This document shows positions 1-6,105 of a stretch of 6,105 nt of DNA, one piece after another (positions within the stretch are counted from its first letter, which is position 1; each line of letters begins with the position of its first letter). The DNA is from Pseudomonadota bacterium. Lineage in GTDB: Bacteria; Pseudomonadota; Alphaproteobacteria; Rhizobiales; Hyphomicrobiaceae. The notes under the pieces were generated by a model. That model saw nothing but the letters and a program-made list of their open reading frames with translations, did no database searches and was not told the origin of the DNA. Made by a program: the position numbers and the translations under genes. Location: contig JAEVZQ010000266.1 of NCBI GenBank assembly GCA_023392135.1, forward strand, positions 1 to 6,105, written 5' to 3'.

Positions 1-942
1 CTCGTGGCAACCTTTCTCGGCTCCCTCGAGATCATGCTCGATCGTGGGCTTATCGACGACTGGTTCGACTCGAGCTTCATTATTACTGTTGCAATCATTT
101 GCGTCCTCGCATTCGCACTCATGATACCGTGGGAGCTCAGCCGCCGTAATCCGATGATCGACTTACGAATGGTTGGGACCCGACAATTCGGCTCCTGTTT
201 CGTAATCATGCTGGCCGCTGGAGCCATCCTGCTGGCTACGACACAGTTTCTGCCCCTGCTGGTTCAGAATGAGTTCGGCTATACGGCCGTGTGGGCCGGC
301 CTCGTGCTGTCGCCGGGTGGCTTGGTCGCCATGGGCATGATGTTCGTCGTGGGCTATTTATCGGGGAGGATTCAGCCGAAATATCTTATTTTTGTTGGAA
401 CACTCATTGTCGCGCTTTCGATGCATATCCTCACTGCCGTGTACAGTGATCTCGACTTCTGGTTCTTTGCCTTTTCGCGAATGGTTTTGGGCGTCGGGCT
501 GCCATTGGTCTTCCTGCCGATCATTACAGCATCGTACAACGGCATTACGCCTGACAAGACCGACCAAGCCTCGGCGCTGATCAACGCAGCTCGCAATAGC
601 GGCGGATCGATTGGAATTTCACTTACTGCAAACATACTGGCGCATCGCGAGCAATTTCACCAGAGCCGGCTCGTCGAGAACGTGGTGCCGTCGAACATCC
701 CCTTTCAGGAAACCGTTCAACAGGTCATGAACTACTTCATAGCCCGTGGCAGCTCGCCTCAGGAGGCGCATGGCCAAGTGATAGCCTGGATCGGAGATCA
801 GGTCCAAACACAGGCAACATTGCTCGCTTACGTCGACGCATTTTGGGTGCTCATGTTGATGTCGCTTGCGGCCGTTCCTCTGGCGCTCATGTTGCGCAAC
901 GCCCCGCTTGGCGGAAGCGACGCCGGATCTCACCCTGCTTAG
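1..942 (+). CDS. DHA2/EmrB-type MFS multidrug efflux transporter, C-terminal part (5' end outside the window)
   Basis: This is an inner-membrane drug/proton antiporter of the major facilitator superfamily, 14-helix DHA2 (EmrB/QacA) type. The frame is open at base 1, so the GTG at position 4 is not the real start; 313 codons are visible of a protein usually about 500-540 residues long. In the visible part, the LDRGLIDDWFDS loop, the RNPMIDLR segment and the late HREQFHQSRL segment are typical of EmrB relatives. Hydrophobic helices lie near residues 24-44, 62-88, 95-120, 126-146, 151-178 and 271-297. Substrate cannot be inferred. Parts of the gene are clearly less GC-rich than the neighbouring genes (bases 61-120 and 361-420 are about 45-47% GC by hand count), which could indicate a separate origin. 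It ends 168 bp before the next gene on the same strand, and no functional link with the sugar-phosphate genes is evident. Confidence 0.93.
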   Translation, partial: LVATFLGSLEIMLDRGLIDDWFDSSFIITVAIICVLAFALMIPWELSRRNPMIDLRMVGTRQFGSCFVIMLAAGAILLATTQFLPLLVQNEFGYTAVWAGLVLSPGGLVAMGMMFVVGYLSGRIQPKYLIFVGTLIVALSMHILTAVYSDLDFWFFAFSRMVLGVGLPLVFLPIITASYNGITPDKTDQASALINAARNSGGSIGISLTANILAHREQFHQSRLVENVVPSNIPFQETVQQVMNYFIARGSSPQEAHGQVIAWIGDQVQTQATLLAYVDAFWVLMLMSLAAVPLALMLRNAPLGGSDAGSHPA

Positions 943-1110
943 GCAACGCTTTGAGCTCCTGTGTCACGATCGCACGCCGCCGGAACGATGACGTGCATTG
1001 CCCGGAGCGGCGCGCTACTCATTGGTTCCCGATTGGAACTACCCGCAGACGAACGGGTCTACATGCATGCGACGGTGTAGCCACTTCAGCTTACGGACCA
1101 GGGGGTTGCG
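943..1110. other. Intergenic region with short dyads, no gene recognised
   Basis: No convincing reading frame was found here. Three imperfect inverted repeats are visible. One pairs 972-980 with 1007-1015 (8 of 9 positions, 26-nt loop). One is centred at about 1032, pairing 1023-1029 with 1035-1041 (7 pairs including one G-T, 5-nt loop). One pairs CTACA at 1059-1063 with TGTAG at 1076-1080. None is followed by a T-run, so a classical terminator for the transporter gene is not supported. GGAAC at 982-986 and 1035-1039 resembles the -35 element of alphaproteobacterial EcfG promoters, but neither has a CGTT-type -10 at the right distance. Confidence 0.5.
1100..1105 (+). promoter_or_regulatory. 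Ribosome binding site for the long form of the AhpD-like gene
   Basis: AGGGGG lies 5 nt before the ATG at 1111. It supports real initiation at 1111, so the 56-residue N-terminal segment is probably translated. Confidence 0.55.
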
Positions 1111-1740
1111 ATGCCCGACGACAGAAGCAGGATGGAGCGAGGTGCCAGCAAGATCTCTTCGCGATCCCATCTCGATGAGCTCCTGGATGAGGCGCTTGCC
1201 GAGACGTTTCCGGCCAGCGATCCTATAGCTATCGAGTTCGAAAGGCCCCAGCCTGCAGCAAGCGAACGGAGGAGCACCATGAAATCAAGACTGGACTATT
1301 GGAAATCATCGCCACAGGGCTTCACGGCTCTCCGTCATTTGAGTGACTACGTCGAGGGAAGTGGCCTCGAGCGAACGCTGCTCGAACTCGTCAAAACCCG
1401 TGCCTCCCAGATCAACGGCTGCGCCTACTGCCTCGACATGCACACCAAGGATGCGCGCGCAGCGGGCGAATCGGAGCAGCGGCTCTACACACTGTCAGCT
1501 TGGCGCGAGACCCCATTCTTCAGCGAACGCGAGCGCGCAGCACTTGCCTGGACCGAGGTGATCACGAAAATTTCGGAGCACCATATCGACGATGCGCTCT
1601 ACTCGGAGCTTCAGCAGCATTTCTCGGAAAAGGAAATCGTCGATTTGACGTTGGCGATCATCGCGATCAATGGCTGGAACAGGTTGGCCATCCCCTTCCG
1701 TATACCTGCGGGCAGCTATAAACCGCGCACCGGCGGCTGA
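1111..1740 (+). CDS. AhpD-like carboxymuconolactone decarboxylase family protein with an N-terminal ETFPASDP-motif extension
   Basis: The long form is 209 residues. Residues 57-209 form an AhpD-fold protein of the kind often annotated as alkylhydroperoxidase or carboxymuconolactone decarboxylase family protein. The core ASQINGCAYCLDMHTKDA contains the redox CxxC pair (C104, C107) and H111, followed by the typical WRETPFF, ERAALAWTE and AINGWNRLAIPFR segments. AhpD-type proteins use the cysteine pair for peroxide or thiol redox chemistry; the substrate here is unknown, and the protein is likely cytoplasmic. Residues 21-41 carry LDEALAETFPASDP, which I recall as the hallmark of very small stand-alone proteins in alphaproteobacteria and relatives, of unknown function. 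Residue 57 is a Met preceded by a strong ribosome binding site, and stand-alone family members are about 150 residues. The locus may therefore make a fusion, the short form alone, or both. Both starts share one frame and no stop intervenes. Confidence 0.85.
   Translation: MPDDRSRMERGASKISSRSHLDELLDEALAETFPASDPIAIEFERPQPAASERRSTMKSRLDYWKSSPQGFTALRHLSDYVEGSGLERTLLELVKTRASQINGCAYCLDMHTKDARAAGESEQRLYTLSAWRETPFFSERERAALAWTEVITKISEHHIDDALYSELQQHFSEKEIVDLTLAIIAINGWNRLAIPFRIPAGSYKPRTGG
1268..1274 (+). promoter_or_regulatory. Internal ribosome binding site for a second start at 1279
   Basis: GGAGGAG at 1268-1274 places GGAGG 6 nt before the ATG at 1279, which is in frame with the start at 1111. Starting there would give a 153-residue protein (1279-1740), matching the usual length of this AhpD-like family and beginning MKSRLDYWKSSP, a normal N-terminus for it. 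It is a stronger match to the anti-Shine-Dalgarno sequence than the site serving 1111. Confidence 0.6.
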
Positions 1741-1741
1741 A

Positions 1742-1762
1742 GCGGGTCCCGTGGCGGCCCGC
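1742..1762 (+). terminator. GC-rich hairpin directly after the AhpD-like gene (possible weak terminator)
   Basis: GCGGGTC at 1742-1748 pairs with GGCCCGC at 1756-1762 (7 pairs, one a G-T wobble) around a 7-nt loop, starting 2 nt after the TGA. There is no T-run behind it, so it may instead protect the 3' end of the mRNA or be incidental. Confidence 0.3.
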
Positions 1763-1765
1763 ACA

Positions 1766-1782
1766 TGTCAAACTGAATGACA
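1766..1782. promoter_or_regulatory. Small inverted repeat TGTCA-N7-TGACA, possible operator
   Basis: TGTCA at 1766-1770 and TGACA at 1778-1782 form a perfect 5-bp dyad with a 7-nt spacer, about 90 bp upstream of the RpiA-GntK start. TGTCGTGACA at 1812-1821 is a second short palindrome built from related half-sites. The position suits regulator binding, but arms this short can arise by chance and no regulator gene is adjacent. Confidence 0.2.
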
Positions 1783-1802
1783 CGATCATATCCAAGTCTA
1801 CA

Positions 1803-1809
1803 GGGGAGG
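1803..1809 (+). promoter_or_regulatory. Strong ribosome binding site for the leader mini-ORF
   Basis: GGGGAGG ends 6 nt before the GTG at 1816. It is the best Shine-Dalgarno match in this intergenic region but lies about 60 nt from the RpiA-GntK ATG, too far to serve it directly. Confidence 0.5.
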
Positions 1810-1815
1810 CGTGTC

Positions 1816-1866
1816 GTGACAGCGGCCGCACAGGCGGACCGGCCAGAGCGTCAGCTCCCGAGCTAA
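1816..1866 (+). CDS. Putative 16-residue leader peptide upstream of rpiA-gntK
   Basis: A GTG with an excellent ribosome binding site opens a 16-codon frame, VTAAAQADRPERQLPS (initiator GTG read as Met), ending at TAA 1864-1866. The stop lies only 2 nt before the ATG of the RpiA-GntK fusion, in a different frame. The fusion ATG has only GAG (1860-1862) as a ribosome binding site, and this sits inside a small inverted repeat (AGCTC 1853-1857, GAGCT 1860-1864). The arrangement suggests coupling: a ribosome finishing the mini-ORF would open this region and restart at 1869. The peptide has no run of a single amino acid that would indicate attenuation. It could instead be an old N-terminus detached by a frameshift, or chance. 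Confidence 0.4.
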   Translation: MTAAAQADRPERQLPS

Positions 1867-1868
1867 AG

Positions 1869-3092
1869 ATGAAGCGCGACGTCCTTAAACGCATGGCCGC
1901 GAATGCGGCGGTCGAGCTGGTCGAGAGTGGCATGGTCGTCGGGCTCGGTACCGGCTCGACGGCGGCTCTGGCAGTCCAGGCACTCGCTCGCCGCCATGGC
2001 CAGGGCTTGCAATTCTTCGGCATCCCGACCTCCGAGCGCACGGCGGCTTTGGCCGCAGCCGCGGCCATTCCGCTCACGTCCTTCGCTCAACATCGGCAAA
2101 TCGATATCACCATAGACGGTGCCGACGAGGTCGAACGCGGTACGCTCAATCTGATCAAGGGAATGGGCGGCGCATTGTTGCGGGAAAAAATCGTCGCCGC
2201 CGCAAGCCACCGCCTCGCGATCGTCGTGGACGGGACCAAGCTGGTCGATCGGCTCGGAACACACGTCCCGGTTCCGGTGGAGGTCGTCCCATTCGGACTG
2301 GAGGCAACGCGGGCCAGCCTCGAGGTTCTCGGCGCGCGCACCCGTTTGCGACTGTCGTCGCCGTCGGGCGAACCCTTCGTCACTGATGGCGGCAACCGCA
2401 TTATCGACTGCGGCTTTGGGCCGATTGCCGATCCGGCCCGGCTCAATGAGCGCATCCGGCGTGTTATCGGCGTCGTCGAAAGCGGCCTTTTCATCGGTCG
2501 GGCCGATCCGGTTTTCGTTGCCGACGATGCGGGTGTTCATCGCCTGGACAGCGCCCGCGCCCATCGGGGGCGTCCGCCAATTCTGGTGATCATGGGCATT
2601 TCCGGGGCTGGAAAGTCAACGATTGCGCGCGAGCTAGCCGCCCGGCTCGGCTGGCCATTCGAGGAGGGCGATGCGCTTCATCCCGCCGCGAATGTCGCCA
2701 AATTGCATGCGGGAATTCCGCTGACCGATGCGGACCGCCAGCCTTGGCTCGAGCGCGTCGCTGGCTGGATCGATGCTCAGCGCGCCAAGAACCAGCCAGG
2801 AATCATCACCTGCTCAGCGCTGAAGAAATCCTACCGACAGGTCATCGTCGGTGACCGGCCGGAGGTGCGCCTGATCTACCTTCGTCTGGGCCGAAATCTC
2901 GCTGCTGAGCACCTCGCGGCGCGGCACGGCCATTTCATGCCTGCAAGCCTGCTGCAGAGCCAGATCGATGCGCTCGATGAACCGGAGCCGATCGAGGATC
3001 CGATAACCATCGAGGTGGGGGCGCCGCCCGCGCAACTCGCAGACGAGATCATCCGGCTCCTTTGCGCCACCGCAGCGCTGGTTCGTGTTTAG
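1869..3092 (+). CDS. Bifunctional ribose-5-phosphate isomerase A / gluconokinase fusion
   Basis: This single 407-codon frame encodes two complete enzymes. Residues 1 to about 227 are RpiA, which interconverts ribulose-5-P and ribose-5-P: GLGTGSTA at 25-32, DGADE at 83-87 and KGMGGALLREK at 97-107. D83, D86, K97, E106 and K124 correspond to the E. coli active-site residues D81, D84, K94, E103 and K121. A short Arg-rich linker follows (about 228-237). Residues 238 to about 400 are a GntK-type gluconokinase, which makes 6-phosphogluconate from gluconate and ATP: P-loop GISGAGKST at 243-251, GDALHPAANVAKLHAGIPLTD at 267-287, CSALKKSYR at 315-323 and HFMPASLLQSQ at 355-365. Both parts are near the usual stand-alone lengths and no key residue is missing. 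The ATG at 2592, before the kinase P-loop, has no good ribosome binding site, so separate kinase translation is unlikely. The start at 1869 fits the RpiA family; no ATG or GTG lies upstream in this frame within the intergenic region. The gene converges on pgl with a 46-bp gap. Its two reactions flank the Gnd step encoded nearby. Confidence 0.93.
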   Translation: MKRDVLKRMAANAAVELVESGMVVGLGTGSTAALAVQALARRHGQGLQFFGIPTSERTAALAAAAAIPLTSFAQHRQIDITIDGADEVERGTLNLIKGMGGALLREKIVAAASHRLAIVVDGTKLVDRLGTHVPVPVEVVPFGLEATRASLEVLGARTRLRLSSPSGEPFVTDGGNRIIDCGFGPIADPARLNERIRRVIGVVESGLFIGRADPVFVADDAGVHRLDSARAHRGRPPILVIMGISGAGKSTIARELAARLGWPFEEGDALHPAANVAKLHAGIPLTDADRQPWLERVAGWIDAQRAKNQPGIITCSALKKSYRQVIVGDRPEVRLIYLRLGRNLAAEHLAARHGHFMPASLLQSQIDALDEPEPIEDPITIEVGAPPAQLADEIIRLLCATAALVRV

Positions 3093-3138
3093 GGTCGAAT
3101 AATCCAAGTGGCCATCTGGGGCGGAATTGCGAAATCGC
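3093..3138. other. Short convergent intergenic gap, no terminator seen
   Basis: Only 46 bp separate the stops of rpiA-gntK and pgl. I find no stem-loop with a T-run on either strand. AAAGGCCTTT at 3141-3150 is a perfect palindrome but has no loop and lies in the last pgl codons (Lys-Gly-Leu-stop). Read-through into antisense is possible in both directions. Confidence 0.5.
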
Positions 3139-3894
3139 TTAAAGGCCTTTTCCTGAGATTTCACGAGGCGCTGCAGCGCGGTCGAGAAAGAAACGCAGCT
3201 CTCCGGCTGTTGGGTGGATCCGGGCGGCGGGAAGCTCTTCATTTCCGGCAAAAAGCTGTTCGAGCACTGGCCGCTTCTGCCCGCCAGTCACCAGAAACGC
3301 GATGACGCGGCTGCTTTCAAGCACGGGGTAGGTTAGCGTAACCCGCGGCTCGGGCTTCGCGCCGATCACGGCTCTTACCCAATGCGATCTCTCCTCGAGA
3401 GCCGGTGTACCCGGAAAAAGGGAAGCGATATGTCCTTCCGGGCCCAGTCCGAGGAAAGTGACGTCGAAGAGCGGCTGGCGGGACTTCAGCTGTTCCGACC
3501 CGTAGTAATTCTTCAGCTCACTTTCATAGGCGCGTGCAGACTGCTCGGAGCTAATGGTTTGCGTCGGTATTGGATGGATATTGCCGGGCGGAATAGCAAC
3601 GCGCGCGAGCATGGCTTCTCGGACCATACGGTAATTGCTGTCCAGGCTGTCATGCGGCACGAAACGCTCATCGCCCCAGAACCAGTGTGTCCGTGACCAC
3701 GGGAAAGCCTCGCGGTAAGGTGAGGTGGCCAGCAGCTCATAGAGGCGCCGCGGGGTCGAGCCGCCCGATAGAGCGACCGAGAACCGGCCATTCGTATCGA
3801 CTGCCATCGCGAGCAGCCAATCCGCGACGCGGTGCGCCAAGGCCTCCGGATCGGGGAGGATTTCCACCTGGGCGTCGGGTATGCTGGTCATCAT
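3139..3894 (-). CDS. pgl: 6-phosphogluconolactonase (DevB/Pgl family)
   Basis: This enzyme hydrolyses 6-phosphoglucono-1,5-lactone to 6-phosphogluconate, the second step of the oxidative pentose-phosphate and Entner-Doudoroff routes, in the cytoplasm. The 251-residue length is normal for the family. Visible motifs are VALSGGSTPRRLY (40-52, phosphate-binding loop), FWGDERFVPHDSLDSNY (72-88) and FLGLGPEGHIASLFPG (147-162), which carries the catalytic-type H155. The usual Asp before Gly-His in this last motif is Glu here (E153), a conservative change. The start is either of two tandem ATGs (3894 or 3891); an in-frame TGA lies shortly upstream with no other start between. The ribosome binding site is poor (a G-rich CGGGG). 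The gene is last in the probable pgi-gnd-pgl operon, 97 bp after gnd. The partner dehydrogenase zwf, often next to pgl in other bacteria, is absent from the window. Confidence 0.96.
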   Translation of the reverse strand: MMTSIPDAQVEILPDPEALAHRVADWLLAMAVDTNGRFSVALSGGSTPRRLYELLATSPYREAFPWSRTHWFWGDERFVPHDSLDSNYRMVREAMLARVAIPPGNIHPIPTQTISSEQSARAYESELKNYYGSEQLKSRQPLFDVTFLGLGPEGHIASLFPGTPALEERSHWVRAVIGAKPEPRVTLTYPVLESSRVIAFLVTGGQKRPVLEQLFAGNEELPAARIHPTAGELRFFLDRAAAPREISGKGL

Positions 3895-3991
3895 CCGGAC
3901 CCCGCCGAGAAAGAGCTGTCACGAGCAGCGCGCCGATACTCAACAACTGCTTTCTAATTCGCTGCGGAACAAAGACCCCGAGAAGCAGTCC
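3895..3991 (-). other. 97-bp gnd-pgl intergenic spacer
   Basis: No gene or clear hairpin is seen. The spacer is large enough for a secondary promoter, but I recognise no convincing -35/-10 pair, and I see no remnant of a zwf gene. Confidence 0.4.
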
Positions 3992-5008
3992 TCAGCTTCC
4001 TGTCTTCTCCAAATGTCCACCGAATTGATAGCGCATGGCAGACAGAAGTTTGTCCTGGAACTCTGCGGCACCACGCGAGCTGAAGCGTTCGTAAAGCGCC
4101 GTCGAAAGGACCGGTACCGGCACGGCCTCGTCGATGGCCGCCTTGATGGTCCAGCGCCCTTCGCCCGAGTCGGAGACCTTCCCGGCAAAGCGAGACAAGG
4201 CCGGATCCTCGGCCAAGGCTGCCGCGGACAAATCCAGCAGCCATGAAGCGATGACACTCCCGCGGCGCCAGACCTCCGCAATATCGCGCAAATTGAGATC
4301 GTACTGGTAAAGCTCCGGCTCGCGGAGCGGCGTCGTCTCAGCATCGATGGCGTGCTCGTGCTTGCCGATATTGGCGTTGCGCAACACGTTGAGACCCTCC
4401 GCGTAGGCCGCCATCACCCCGTATTCGATCCCGTTATGAACCATCTTGACGAAATGGCCCGCACCATTCGGGCCGCAGTGGAGATAGCCGGATTCAGCCG
4501 TGCCACCGAGATTCTCCCGCCCCGGCGTGCGCGCGATGTCTCCCGGCCCCGGCGCGAGTGTCTTGAATATCGGATCAAGGCGGCGGACGGCCTCATCGGG
4601 CCCGCCGATCATCATGCAGTAGCCGCGTTCGAGACCCCACACACCGCCGCTCGTTCCAACATCGACGTAGTTGATCTGCCGCGGTGCCAGCTCCTTGGCC
4701 CGGTGGATATCATCGACGTAATAGGAATTGCCACCATCGATGATCGTGTCGCCGGCATCGAGGTGTGGCAGCAGGTCGGCGATCGTCTTGTCGACCGCCG
4801 CGGCCGGAACCATCAACCAGACGAACCGTGGCTTCGTCATTGATCGCGACAGATCAGCAAGCGAGGATGTTCCGATAGCGCCTTCCCGGGCCAACATCTC
4901 GACCGACTTCGGCGATAAATCAAAGATCAGGCAGTCATGCCCGCCTTTGACAAGACGGCGGACCATGTTGGCACCCATCCGGCCCAAACCGATCATTGCT
5001 ATTTGCAT
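3992..5008 (-). CDS. gnd: 6-phosphogluconate dehydrogenase, decarboxylating (short GndA/YqeC-type)
   Basis: This enzyme oxidatively decarboxylates 6-phosphogluconate to ribulose-5-P in the cytoplasm. Starting at ATG 5008 it has 338 residues, matching the short bacterial class rather than the roughly 470-residue E. coli Gnd. Visible features are the dinucleotide loop GLGRMG (7-12), [11 protein letters not shown] (90-100), [22 protein letters not shown] (115-136), and the catalytic segment [13 protein letters not shown] (185-197) with K188, N192 and E195. The acidic D30 after the second strand (IFDLSP), in place of the NRT-like motif of NADP enzymes, suggests NAD preference; this is an inference. 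The frame is open to a GTG at 5038, but ATG 5008 has GGAGA 7 nt upstream and starts directly with the Rossmann strand MQIAMIGLG, so I chose it. The gene lies 61 bp after pgi and 97 bp before pgl on the same strand. Confidence 0.96.
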   Translation of the reverse strand: MQIAMIGLGRMGANMVRRLVKGGHDCLIFDLSPKSVEMLAREGAIGTSSLADLSRSMTKPRFVWLMVPAAAVDKTIADLLPHLDAGDTIIDGGNSYYVDDIHRAKELAPRQINYVDVGTSGGVWGLERGYCMMIGGPDEAVRRLDPIFKTLAPGPGDIARTPGRENLGGTAESGYLHCGPNGAGHFVKMVHNGIEYGVMAAYAEGLNVLRNANIGKHEHAIDAETTPLREPELYQYDLNLRDIAEVWRRGSVIASWLLDLSAAALAEDPALSRFAGKVSDSGEGRWTIKAAIDEAVPVPVLSTALYERFSSRGAAEFQDKLLSAMRYQFGGHLEKTGS

Positions 5009-5015
5009 AATGGTT

Positions 5016-5020
5016 TCTCC
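5016..5020 (-). promoter_or_regulatory. Ribosome binding site deciding the gnd start
   Basis: Read on the minus strand, GGAGA is separated by 7 nt from the ATG at 5008. It favours this start over the in-frame GTG at 5038, which would add ten residues lacking family resemblance. Confidence 0.6.
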
Positions 5021-5069
5021 GTTGGAATTGGGCGGCACTTTTCAAGTCGGTCGACACTGACAGTCGCAC

Positions 5070-6105
<1,036 letters not shown>

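Noticed and set aside
972..1015. Imperfect inverted repeat as a terminator of the MFS gene
   Set aside because: The loop is 26 nt, one pair mismatches, and no T-run follows.
982..1060. EcfG-like general-stress promoter (GGAAC at 982-986 and 1035-1039)
   Set aside because: No CGTT-type -10 element lies 16-19 nt downstream of either; after the second the bases at the expected place read GGTCT.
1863..2564. 233-codon minus-strand frame opposite rpiA-gntK
   Set aside because: It is antisense to a confidently identified enzyme, with shadow-like composition; long antisense frames are common in GC-rich DNA.
3141..3150. AAAGGCCTTT palindrome as terminator between the convergent genes
   Set aside because: It has no loop and no following T-run, and it is made of the last pgl codons.
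3737..3946. 69-codon minus-strand frame overlapping the start of pgl, beginning MLSIGALLVTALSRRG
   Set aside because: It overlaps pgl in another frame, its downstream part is Pro/Arg/Gly-rich shadow sequence, and it resembles no family I recognise.
4352..4843. 163-codon plus-strand frame opposite gnd
   Set aside because: It lies wholly antisense to conserved gnd motifs and has no recognisable domain.
5009..5038. Ten-residue N-terminal extension of gnd from GTG 5038
   Set aside because: The ribosome binding site and the Rossmann strand both point to ATG 5008, and the extension has no family resemblance.

Overview
The window looks like chromosomal DNA from a GC-rich alphaproteobacterium, probably of the Hyphomicrobiales/Rhizobiales type. 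This rests on the style of the protein sequences and the dense grouping of sugar-phosphate genes; no rRNA or other phylogenetic marker is present, so the placement is an inference.

Layout. Positions 1-942 (+) hold the C-terminal part of a DHA2/EmrB-type major facilitator drug transporter, cut by the window edge. Positions 1111-1740 (+) hold an AhpD-like CxxC carboxymuconolactone-decarboxylase-family protein. It is preceded in the same frame by a 56-residue segment carrying an LDEALAETFPASDP motif, with a second good ribosome binding site and ATG at the junction. A strong ribosome binding site then leads a 16-codon mini-ORF (1816-1866) that stops 2 nt before a 407-residue fusion of ribose-5-phosphate isomerase A and gluconokinase (1869-3092, +). 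Converging on it from the other strand is a probable operon read right to left: pgi (partial, 6105-5070), gnd (5008-3992) and pgl (3894-3139).

How the genes work together. Pgi interconverts glucose-6-P and fructose-6-P. Pgl opens 6-phosphogluconolactone to 6-phosphogluconate. Gnd oxidatively decarboxylates this to ribulose-5-P. The fusion protein can supply 6-phosphogluconate from gluconate with its kinase half and convert ribulose-5-P to ribose-5-P with its isomerase half. The two activities of the fusion therefore sit immediately before and after the Gnd step. Glucose-6-phosphate dehydrogenase (zwf), which would complete the oxidative branch, is not in the window.

The most notable items are the RpiA-GntK fusion, the leader mini-ORF apparently coupled to it, and the in-frame two-start arrangement of the AhpD-like gene. 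I see no CRISPR array, tRNA, rRNA, insertion sequence or obvious phage element. No gene-free stretch exceeds 300 bases; the longest are 943-1110 and 1741-1868.
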